A stretch of 38,104 nucleotides of DNA from Paenibacillaceae bacterium. GTDB lineage: Bacteria; Bacillota; Bacilli; Paenibacillales; Paenibacillaceae. The number at the start of each line of letters is the position of its first letter. The first letter of the stretch is position 1. Positions 32,316-38,104 of the stretch are shown piece by piece. The notes under the pieces are model-generated. The model saw only the letters and a program-made list of their open reading frames with translations. It made no database searches and was not told where the DNA came from. A program made the position numbers and the translations under genes. The stretch covers positions 1-38,104 of the forward strand of contig CAAFUF010000040.1 in assembly GCA_900766135.1 (NCBI GenBank). Reading direction: 5' to 3'.

Positions 32316-32921
32316 TCAAAATTTCAATTGCTGATGGGCTTTGACGACCGAGGTCGCCACATCAACCATCCGTTTACGTTCGTTCATCGCCCGCTTGCGC
32401 AGCAAATCGTAAGCTTCGGCTTCGGACACTTTGTTGACATCGCACAAAATGCTCTTGGCCATGTCGATCCATTTCCGCTCCTCCAGCCGGGAGACCAATT
32501 GGGCCCGTTCATCCTGCCATGTCCGGCGCTCGAAGAAATGCTTGGCGCCGAAATGCAGCGCCCAATGCAGCTCCGACGCCGTCATGGACGGGGAGAGCAG
32601 GCCGTCGACGGGGACCTCGGTTTCGCACGCCTCCAGCGAGGATCCTGCCGTTTCGGGGCTGCACCACCATAGGAGAGGGAGCGGCTTCCACTTCAGCAGC
32701 AGGGAGCCCCAGCGCGGAATGCCCTCGATCGGCATATCCAGCACCACGGCATCCACCTCCTTGATCCGCTTGCGGATTTGCGGCTCCTGACAGGAGGCGA
32801 AGACCTGATACCCGCTCGTTTTGAGGAGGGTTTCGGGTTCAGCCAAGGGCAAAGACTTCAGGGGATCTGCCGGAGCAGTCCCGGGGAATGCAGCTTCGCG
32901 AATGACTAGTAAGAAGCGCAT
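32316..32921 (-). CDS. ANTAR-domain antiterminator / response regulator (NasR-like)
   Basis: A 201-residue protein. The first 120 residues look like a degenerate receiver domain (VIREAAF... VDAVVLDMPIEGIPRWG, where LDMP resembles the phospho-acceptor loop). The last 60 residues form an ANTAR RNA-binding domain: LVSRLEERKWIDMAKSILCDVNKVSEAEAYDLLRKRAMNERKRMVDVATSVV. ANTAR proteins bind paired hexaloop hairpins in leader RNA and prevent termination. Exactly such a leader precedes the divergent nirB gene, so this is its likely regulator in response to nitrate or nitrite. Which signal acts, and whether a kinase is involved, is not visible. I choose ATG 32921 (MRFLLVIREA) following AGGAGG with rather long 12-base spacing; ATG 32960 or 32945 are alternatives. 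Confidence 0.85.
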   Translation of the reverse strand: MRFLLVIREAAFPGTAPADPLKSLPLAEPETLLKTSGYQVFASCQEPQIRKRIKEVDAVVLDMPIEGIPRWGSLLLKWKPLPLLWWCSPETAGSSLEACETEVPVDGLLSPSMTASELHWALHFGAKHFFERRTWQDERAQLVSRLEERKWIDMAKSILCDVNKVSEAEAYDLLRKRAMNERKRMVDVATSVVKAHQQLKF

Positions 32922-33079
32922 CGAGAGGTGATCCCTCCTATCCATAACGATGTGTTTCACAATCCAAGCGGGTGCTGAGCTTTAAAGCGATAAAGGTTTA
33001 GGGTTCATAGGGTCAAGCAATACTCCGAAGGTAAGGGAGGAAAGGAAACCTAACATCACATTTCAAATTTTAAAGGATA

Positions 33080-33108
33080 ATTGTATTTTCTCGCCTTTTT
33101 TCTGAAAA
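33080..33108 (-). promoter_or_regulatory. Putative promoter of the ANTAR-TrpD2 operon
   Basis: On the minus strand TTTTCA (33108-33103) and TACAAT (33085-33080) are 17 bp apart. The upstream GlnR/TnrA-type box would then be centred near -55, a usual place for TnrA activation. The assignment is tentative because the -35 is weak. Confidence 0.4.
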
Positions 33109-33119
33109 ATCAATACATA

Positions 33120-33136
33120 TGTTATAAAAACTTACA
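33120..33136. promoter_or_regulatory. GlnR/TnrA-type box, site I
   Basis: TGTTATAAAAACTTACA matches the 17-bp consensus TGTNAN7TNACA at every fixed position. It lies between the two divergent promoters, about 80 bp upstream of the expected nirB transcription start. Confidence 0.8.
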
Positions 33137-33162
33137 CTAAAAATTTGATACACACATTTTTA

Positions 33163-33179
33163 TGTAATATATATTGACA
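33163..33179. promoter_or_regulatory. GlnR/TnrA-type box, site II
   Basis: TGTAATATATATTGACA also matches TGTNAN7TNACA exactly. Its right half is the TTGACA -35 hexamer of the nirB promoter, so binding should block RNA polymerase. The centres of the two boxes are 43 bp (about four helical turns) apart. Confidence 0.8.
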
Positions 33180-33202
33180 TTGCTACCATCCTCTTATATA
33201 GT
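33174..33202 (+). promoter_or_regulatory. Sigma-A promoter of nirBDC-cobA
   Basis: TTGACA (33174-33179) and TATAGT (33197-33202) are 17 bp apart. Transcription should start near 33209, leaving a leader of about 197 nt before nirB. Confidence 0.85.
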
Positions 33203-33262
33203 AAATGACAACCAAACGCTTGATTCAAATTTGCATAATTCAAAATTCCATATTTGGAGCGC

Positions 33263-33309
33263 CGGGTACAATGGGGTACCCGCAAGAAGCGGCAATGGAG
33301 CCTGTCTTC
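33263..33309 (+). promoter_or_regulatory. ANTAR antitermination element (two hexaloop hairpins)
   Basis: Hairpin P1: CGGGTAC (33263-33269), hexaloop AATGGG, GTACCCG (33276-33282). Hairpin P2: GAAG (33286-33289), a one-base bulge, GGC (33291-33293), hexaloop AATGGA, GCC (33300-33302), a three-base bulge, CTTC (33306-33309). Both loops have A at position 1 and G at position 4 and the stems are three bases apart, as in known ANTAR target RNAs. The right half of P2 is also needed for the terminator that follows, so P2 and terminator exclude each other. Confidence 0.85.
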
Positions 33310-33379
33310 GCAATCCGTGGGAATACGCTACGCGAAAGCTGCGTGTTTCTAGGGGCGAAGCGGGCTTTTTGTGTTTTTT
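33299..33379 (+). terminator. Regulated intrinsic terminator in the nirB leader
   Basis: AGCC and CTTCGC (33299-33311) pair with GCGAAG and GGCT (33355-33366), followed by TTTTT-GTG-TTTTTT. The long loop holds a smaller hairpin (ACGC with GCGT). The left arm overlaps the 3' half of ANTAR hairpin P2. With no activator RNA would end here, before the nirB ribosome site. Confidence 0.75.
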
Positions 33380-33405
33380 GGAGATACGAGAAAGGGGAGA
33401 TGGAG

Positions 33406-35844
33406 ATGAACCGAAAGAAAAAAATGGTGTTGATCGGAAACGGGATGGCGGGAATGCGAACGGTGGAGCATGTGCTGAAGCTGGCTCCGGAGGCGTATGA
33501 AATTACGGTATTTGGCGCAGAGCCGCATCCGAACTATAACCGTATCCTATTGTCCTCGGTATTGGCGGGCGGAGCGGACATGAAGGAGATCGTGATCAAC
33601 GACTTGGCCTGGTACGAGGAAAATAACATCCGGCTTCATTTGGGCGATGCCGTCGTCCGGATCGATACAAAGGAGCGCAAGGTCATGTCGGCGTCCGGAG
33701 TGGAGGCGGATTACGACGCGCTGATTCTGGCCACGGGTTCGAACCCGTTCATCCTGCCGATTCCCGGAGCGCGCAAAGAAGGCGTGATCGGGTTCCGGGA
33801 TATCAAGGATTGCGAGCGGATGATGGAGGCGTCCCGCAAATACAAGAAAGCCGCGGTCATCGGCGGCGGCCTGCTTGGACTGGAAGCGGCCCGCGGGTTG
33901 CTGCATCTCGGCATGGACGTCTCGGTCGTGCACATCCATCCTTATTTGATGGAACGCCAGCTCGACGAGCCGGCGTCGCGGATGCTGCAGCGCGAGCTGG
34001 AGGCGCAGGGCATGAAGTTCCTGCTGCAGAAGCAAACGGCAAACATTTACGGCGGACGTCGGGCCGAGGGTCTGGAGTTCGCAGACGGAAACCGGCTCGA
34101 AGCCGATCTGGTCGTGATGGCCGTCGGCATCAAGCCGAACATTGAGCTGGCGAAGGAGGCAGGACTTGAGGTTGCGCGGGGCATCATCGTAAACGACTAT
34201 TTGGAAACCAGCGCCCCGGGCGTTTATGCGGTCGGAGAATGCGCCGAGCATCGCGGCATTGCCTACGGGCTGGTGGCCCCGCTATATGAGCAGGGCAGCG
34301 TGCTGGCCAAGCGGTTGGCCGGCGCCGATACGGCCGGGTACGAAGGGTCCGTGACTTCGACGAAGCTGAAGGTCTCGGGGGTGGATGTCTTTTCCGCTGG
34401 GTACTTCAACGATGCTCCGGGCACGCGCTCGCTGCGCATTCAGGACGAACTGGACGGCACGTACCGCAAAATCGTCCTGCAAGACGACAGGCTGATCGGC
34501 GCGGTGTTGTTCGGGGATACGACGGACGGACCTTCGCTGTTCGCCAAGATCAAAAGCGGCGAATCCGTGGCCGGGAAGGAGAAAGAGCTGCTGCTCGGCT
34601 ACGCCCCAGGGCAAGCGGGGGCAGGGGCTTCCTCACCCAATGCCCGGTTGGCGGCGATGGCCGATGATGAAATTATCTGCGGCTGCAACGGCGTCACCAA
34701 AGGCACGATCGTGGATGCTGTGAAGGGCGGCTGCGCCAGCGTAGGCGAGATCAAAGCATGCACGAAGGCGTCCGGCTCCTGCGGCGGGTGCAAACCGCTG
34801 GTAGAGGGGCTGCTGCATTTATATGCGGAAGGCGATGTCAAGGCGGTGAAGGAAGGCATCTGCGGCTGCACGCCGCTGGGCCGCGACGAAATTGTCGCAA
34901 GCATGAAGGAGATGGGACTCAAAAGCGTGCGCGAGGTCATGAACGTGCTGGAATGGCGCGAACCGGAGGGCTGCTCCAAGTGCCGCCCGGCGTTGAACTA
35001 CTATCTGGGGATGTTGTGGCCGGCCGAATATGTGGACGAAAAAGAGTCCCGCTTCGCCAACGAACGTTACCACGCGAACATCCAGAAGGACGGCACTTTC
35101 TCCGTCGTGCCTCGGATTTATGGCGGCGTCACCTCCCCGGCCGAACTGAAGCGAATCGCGGCGGTTGCAGAGAAATACGAGGTGCCGATGGTGAAGTTTA
35201 CCGGCGGGCAGCGGTTGGATCTGCTCGGCGTGAAGAAGGAGGACCTCCCGAAGGTATGGGAGGAGCTGGACATGGCGTCCGGCCATGCATACGGCAAAGC
35301 GCTGCGGACGGTGAAGACCTGCGTGGGCTCGACCTTTTGCCGCTTCGGCACGCAGGATTCCATCGGGATGGGCATCCGCTTGGAAAAAGCGTTCGAGCGC
35401 CTGAACACACCGGGTAAAGTGAAGTTGGCGGTGTCGGGTTGCCCGCGAAACTGCGCGGAAGCGACGATTAAAGATCTTGGGGTTGTCGCCATCGACGGCG
35501 GATGGGAGATCCATGTCGGCGGCAACGGCGGTGTGAAGGTGCGGGCGGCCGATCTGCTCTGCGTGGTGAAAACCGAAGACGAGGTCGTCGAATGGACGGC
35601 CGCCTTCCTGCAGCATTACCGCGAGCAGGCGAACTGGAACGAACGCACCGCCCAGTGGGTCGAACGGGTAGGGCTGGACGCCATCAAGGCCGTGCTGGAA
35701 CAAGCCGGAGAACGCCAGGCTTTGGCCGCACGGATCGAGGAGACGCTGAGCCGGACGACCGACCCGTGGAAGGAAATCATCGAAAACGAAGAGCTGCGCA
35801 AAAACTTCGAACCGCTGCAAGACGTGCAATTGCAAAATTCGTAA
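33406..35844 (+). CDS. nirB: Nitrite reductase [NAD(P)H] large subunit
   Basis: An 812-residue assimilatory nitrite reductase subunit that reduces nitrite to ammonium in the cytoplasm. Domains in order: FAD site (LIGNGMAGMRTVEHVL, residues 8-25), NAD site (AAVIGGGLLGLEAARGLLHLGM, near 150), then two BFD-type [2Fe-2S] motifs (Cys425, 427, 459, 462 and Cys486, 488, 523, 526). The sirohaem/4Fe-4S domain has Cys639 and Cys645 in TCVGSTFC and Cys679 and Cys683 in SGCPRNC. All ligands are present. I choose ATG 33406 (MNRKKK) with AAAGGGGAG six bases upstream; the reading frame is open for 201 bp further up, but that part is the structured leader. It is controlled by a sigma-A promoter, two GlnR/TnrA boxes and the ANTAR switch, and is followed by nirD, nirC and cobA. 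Confidence 0.97.
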   Translation: MNRKKKMVLIGNGMAGMRTVEHVLKLAPEAYEITVFGAEPHPNYNRILLSSVLAGGADMKEIVINDLAWYEENNIRLHLGDAVVRIDTKERKVMSASGVEADYDALILATGSNPFILPIPGARKEGVIGFRDIKDCERMMEASRKYKKAAVIGGGLLGLEAARGLLHLGMDVSVVHIHPYLMERQLDEPASRMLQRELEAQGMKFLLQKQTANIYGGRRAEGLEFADGNRLEADLVVMAVGIKPNIELAKEAGLEVARGIIVNDYLETSAPGVYAVGECAEHRGIAYGLVAPLYEQGSVLAKRLAGADTAGYEGSVTSTKLKVSGVDVFSAGYFNDAPGTRSLRIQDELDGTYRKIVLQDDRLIGAVLFGDTTDGPSLFAKIKSGESVAGKEKELLLGYAPGQAGAGASSPNARLAAMADDEIICGCNGVTKGTIVDAVKGGCASVGEIKACTKASGSCGGCKPLVEGLLHLYAEGDVKAVKEGICGCTPLGRDEIVASMKEMGLKSVREVMNVLEWREPEGCSKCRPALNYYLGMLWPAEYVDEKESRFANERYHANIQKDGTFSVVPRIYGGVTSPAELKRIAAVAEKYEVPMVKFTGGQRLDLLGVKKEDLPKVWEELDMASGHAYGKALRTVKTCVGSTFCRFGTQDSIGMGIRLEKAFERLNTPGKVKLAVSGCPRNCAEATIKDLGVVAIDGGWEIHVGGNGGVKVRAADLLCVVKTEDEVVEWTAAFLQHYREQANWNERTAQWVERVGLDAIKAVLEQAGERQALAARIEETLSRTTDPWKEIIENEELRKNFEPLQDVQLQNS

Positions 35845-35865
35845 TCTTTTCGAGGGGGAGAATCT

Positions 35866-36180
35866 ATGTTGACTAAAATTCAGGTCGCCCGTTTGGACGA
35901 CATTGATCGGCTCGGCTCGCGGACGGTGATGATCGAAGACAAAGAAGTCGCCATCTTCCGCCTCAGCGACGGCAGCGTCCACGCGGTCGAGAACCGCTGC
36001 CCGCACAAAGGCGGCAAGCTGTCGGAAGGGATGGTGTGCGGTTCGGCCGTGCATTGTCCCCTGCACGATTGGAAGATTAACCTGCACAGCGGACGCGTCC
36101 AAGAGCCGGATCACGGCGCGGTGACCGTTTATGAGACCGAAGTGGATGAAGCCACCGGAGCCATATATATTTCGCTGTAG
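35866..36180 (+). CDS. nirD: Nitrite reductase small subunit (Rieske protein)
   Basis: A 104-residue Rieske-fold protein that partners NirB. The [2Fe-2S] ligands are complete: Cys45 and His47 in RCPHKGG, Cys64 and His67 in HCPLHDW. Some NirD proteins lack them, so here an active cluster is likely. The rest (TVMIEDKEVAIFRLSDGSVHAVENR at the start) is typical. It starts 21 bp after nirB with a GAGGGGGAG site, and nirC follows 41 bp later. Confidence 0.95.
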   Translation: MLTKIQVARLDDIDRLGSRTVMIEDKEVAIFRLSDGSVHAVENRCPHKGGKLSEGMVCGSAVHCPLHDWKINLHSGRVQEPDHGAVTVYETEVDEATGAIYISL

Positions 36181-36221
36181 CGTACCCGAGATACCGTCGC
36201 AGATAAAGGAGTGGATGAACC

Positions 36222-37094
36222 ATGGATTACGTCAAACCAGGGGAAGTATTAGGAGCAATGATCGAGACGGGGGAAAATAAAGCCAACCTCAGCATCCTGC
36301 AGTTGCTGGTGAAAGGATTTTTGGGCGGAGCGATCCTCGCTTTCGCCACAACCTTGGCGTTAACCGCGACGCAGCAAACCTCGCTGGGAGTCGTGGGCGC
36401 GGTGATTTTTCCGGTAGGCTTCGTGATTATCGTGCTGTTGGGCCTGGAGCTCGTCACCGGCAGCTTCGCTTTGATCCCGCTTGCGGTGCTGGAACGGCGC
36501 GTTTCGGTGACGCGGATGCTGTCCAGCTTCGGCTGGGTGGTTCTGGGGCATCTGATCGGCTGCGCCGTATATGCGATCCTGTATGGGCTGACGATCACGA
36601 AAATGGGCACGGACCTGACCCACCCGCTCGTGCAGGCGCTGATCCAAACGAGCGAAGCGAAGACGCTGGCCTATAAGCATATGGGGGGCAGCGGGCTGGC
36701 CCTCGTCACCATCAAAGCGGTCCTGTGCAACTGGATGGTGACGCTTGGCGTGGTGATGGCGATGACCTCGAAATCTACGGCCGGCAAGATCGTAGCGATG
36801 TGGCTGCCGATCCTGATCTTTTTTGCGCAGGGCTTCGAGCATGCCGTCGTCAATATGTTCGTCATTCCGGCGGGGATGCTGCTGGGGGCGAACGTGAGCA
36901 TGGCGGACTGGTGGCTGTGGAACCAAATTCCCGTTCTGATCGGCAACTTTCTGGGCGGCGTTGTGTTTACCGGTCTGATGTTGTATGTTGCGCAAAAAGG
37001 TACCCTGCGGCGTAGAGGAGAGATGCGGGCTGCCGCAACGGAGATGACCGAGCCGGACGGTCGCGCGTTGTCCGTAGCGGGGGAACGCCTATGA
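36222..37094 (+). CDS. nirC: Formate/nitrite transporter family protein
   Basis: A 290-residue FNT-family channel with six hydrophobic helices. It carries FLGGAILAFATTLALTA, GLELVTGSFALIPLAVLERRVS (the re-entrant loop after the second helix), VLCNWMVTLGVVMA and GFEHAVVNMFVIPAGMLLG, all FNT signature regions. A pore-lining His is seen in GFEHAVVNMF. Placed between nirD and the sirohaem gene, it should import nitrite (or formate) for NirBD. An AAGGAG site precedes ATG. Its stop overlaps the cobA start (ATGA). The C-terminal tail of about 30 residues is poorly conserved. Confidence 0.92.
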   Translation: MDYVKPGEVLGAMIETGENKANLSILQLLVKGFLGGAILAFATTLALTATQQTSLGVVGAVIFPVGFVIIVLLGLELVTGSFALIPLAVLERRVSVTRMLSSFGWVVLGHLIGCAVYAILYGLTITKMGTDLTHPLVQALIQTSEAKTLAYKHMGGSGLALVTIKAVLCNWMVTLGVVMAMTSKSTAGKIVAMWLPILIFFAQGFEHAVVNMFVIPAGMLLGANVSMADWWLWNQIPVLIGNFLGGVVFTGLMLYVAQKGTLRRRGEMRAAATEMTEPDGRALSVAGERL

Positions 37095-37864
37095 AGGGTC
37101 CCGGAACGGTGAGTATTGTCGGAGCGGGATCTGGCGACCCCGAGCTGATCACGGTCAAAGCGGTGAACCGGCTGCGCGAGGCCGAGGTCGTCATGTACGA
37201 CCGCCTCGTCAGCGAAGAGCTGCTGGCGTACGCCGGGCCTTACGCGGAGCTGATTTACTGTGGCAAGGCGCCGGGACGCCATGCGATGCCGCAGGAGGAA
37301 ATCCAGCAGCGGCTGGTCCGATACGCCCTGGAAGGGAAGCGGGTGGTGCGCCTGAAAGGCGGCGACCCGTTCGTCTTCGGGCGCGGCGGGGAAGAGGCGC
37401 TGGCGCTGGCGGCTGCGGGAATCCCCTATGAGGTGATTCCCGGCATCACGTCGGCGCTTGGCGCGGCGGCCTCCGCCGGAGTGCCGCTGACGCACCGCGG
37501 AGCGGCCGCCTCCTTCGCCTGCGTGACCGGCAGCCGCTGTCACGGCGACAACCAGCCGGTCCGCTGGGACCTGCTGGCGCAAAGCGTCGACACGCTGGCG
37601 ATTTACATGGGCGTCAGCCAGCTCGCCGCCATCCGCGGGGAGCTGCTCCGCCACGGCAAGCCGGCCCATACGCCGGTGGCGTTGATCGAAAGCGGCACGA
37701 CCCGCAGGCAACGCACGTTTACCTGCACCTTGGACGACATGCACAAGCTGGCCGCTGCCGTGAAGCTCAGCAACCCGGCGCTCATCCTCGTCGGCGAAGT
37801 CGTGCGCGTCCGCGAGCAGCTGCAGCTATTCGAACATCAAGCGGAAGTGTATTACGGATCGTGA
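37091..37864 (+). CDS. cobA: Uroporphyrinogen-III C-methyltransferase
   Basis: A 257-residue SUMT (CobA/SumT) that methylates uroporphyrinogen III twice with S-adenosylmethionine to precorrin-2, the first step to sirohaem. Motifs: VSIVGAGSGDPELITVKA at the N terminus, YDRLVS, GKAPGRHAMPQEEI, VVRLKGGDPFVFGRGGEEALAL, VIPGITSALGAAASAGVPLTHRG, YMGVSQL and LVGEVVRV. The monofunctional length shows no fused CysG or HemD part. It supplies sirohaem for NirB, which explains its place in the operon. The ferrochelatase step is not encoded in the window. The ATG overlaps the nirC stop by four bases. Confidence 0.95.
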   Translation: MKGPGTVSIVGAGSGDPELITVKAVNRLREAEVVMYDRLVSEELLAYAGPYAELIYCGKAPGRHAMPQEEIQQRLVRYALEGKRVVRLKGGDPFVFGRGGEEALALAAAGIPYEVIPGITSALGAAASAGVPLTHRGAAASFACVTGSRCHGDNQPVRWDLLAQSVDTLAIYMGVSQLAAIRGELLRHGKPAHTPVALIESGTTRRQRTFTCTLDDMHKLAAAVKLSNPALILVGEVVRVREQLQLFEHQAEVYYGS

Positions 37865-37986
37865 GTGGGGCGTGGGCGCGTCGTGGATAGGTTATGAGTA
37901 GTATGAGAGCGAGCATAGATGGGGCATGGGCGGACTTTGAGGGGAACTTGAGAGGATCGTGAGCGTCAGTTCCCGTTCGTCCGCGG

Positions 37987-38104
37987 GGGTCTGTCAAGAA
38001 TTTTGTGTAAACACTCCTAGAGAAATCCTACAGCCTGCTTAAGGTAGATGAGGGCCGATGCGGTCGGGGAAGAAGACCGAGAGCTGAAGCAGGATCTGCC
38101 CCCA
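37987..38104 (-). mobile_element. IS256-family insertion sequence, partial (end of window)
   Basis: From about 37987 the sequence GGGTCTGTCAAGAATTTTGT matches the terminal inverted repeat type of IS256-family elements in Gram-positive bacteria. The minus-strand frame behind it is the C terminus of a transposase. Only the transposase 3' end is inside the window; the rest lies beyond base 38104. Bases 37865-37986, between cobA and this boundary, hold no gene and no clear terminator. Confidence 0.7.
38039..38104 (-). CDS. IS256-family transposase, C-terminal fragment
   Basis: Reading the minus strand from the window edge to the TAA at 38041-38039 gives 21 residues that begin WGQILLQLSVFF and end PDRIGPHLP. 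This resembles the W-x-x-x-L-x-QL-x-x-F-x-DR ending of IS256 transposases. The start codon and the DDE catalytic residues are outside the window, so completeness is unknown. The inverted-repeat-like sequence at 37987 lies about 50 bp beyond the stop, as expected for this family. Confidence 0.65.
   Translation of the reverse strand, partial: WGQILLQLSVFFPDRIGPHLP

Noticed and set aside
33205..33405. N-terminal extension of NirB by 67 residues
   Set aside because: The frame is open, but this stretch holds the ANTAR hairpins and a terminator, the upstream ATG coincides with the transcription start, and a proper ribosome site precedes ATG 33406.
34819..36114. Long minus-strand ORF of 431 codons
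   Set aside because: It runs antisense through nirB and nirD, both of which are certain genes.

Overview
The window looks like a low-to-mid-GC, spore-forming Firmicute of the Paenibacillus type. The indicators are strong AGGAGG ribosome sites, a Spo0M homologue, LexA, CcpA and GlnR/TnrA-type sites of Bacillus consensus, and YesM/YesN-type two-component genes. The aldouronate (xylan) utilisation cluster also has the gene content known from Paenibacillus. All assignments come from reading motifs and context; no database search was run.

Layout. 1-276: non-coding DNA with short inverted and direct repeats. 277-9623: mostly single genes: spo0M (-), a GH1 beta-glucosidase (-), cutC, an exported FAD oxidoreductase, a MocR-type regulator (-) whose expected PLP lysine is Gln, a GNAT acetyltransferase, and an SOS-box-controlled fusion of a PD-(D/E)XK-like domain with a DinG/XPD-type helicase. 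9705-11532: a small heme-copper-oxidase-I-like membrane protein, then a MarR regulator with an SDR dehydrogenase. 11818-15803: a quinone/electrophile detoxification cluster resembling the Bacillus MhqR regulon (MarR repressor, DoxX, nitroreductase, glyoxalase-fold dioxygenase, esterase, flavin reductase), with the same palindrome before the repressor gene and before the structural genes.

16039-29482: a 13 kb xylan-oligosaccharide locus. Two AraC-type response regulators flank one YesM-type sensor kinase. They are followed by a lipoprotein binding protein, two CUT1 permeases, a GH43 xylosidase, an intracellular GH10 xylanase and a GH67 alpha-glucuronidase. Together these should import methylglucuronoxylo-oligosaccharides and degrade them inside the cell. 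The importer has no ATPase gene here, so a shared MsmX-type ATPase is inferred. A cre-like site precedes the binding-protein gene. Downstream come a 203-bp MITE-like element, an aldo/keto reductase and a four-unit array of AATAAGGTGA hairpins.

31176-37864: a nitrite assimilation locus. A TrpD2-like gene and an ANTAR-domain antiterminator (-) diverge from nirB-nirD-nirC-cobA (+). The intergenic region holds two exact GlnR/TnrA-type boxes, a sigma-A promoter, and a leader with two A1/G4 hexaloop hairpins. The second hairpin overlaps the left arm of an intrinsic terminator, so this reads as a complete ANTAR antitermination switch next to its likely protein. The window ends inside an IS256-family insertion sequence that begins near 37987.
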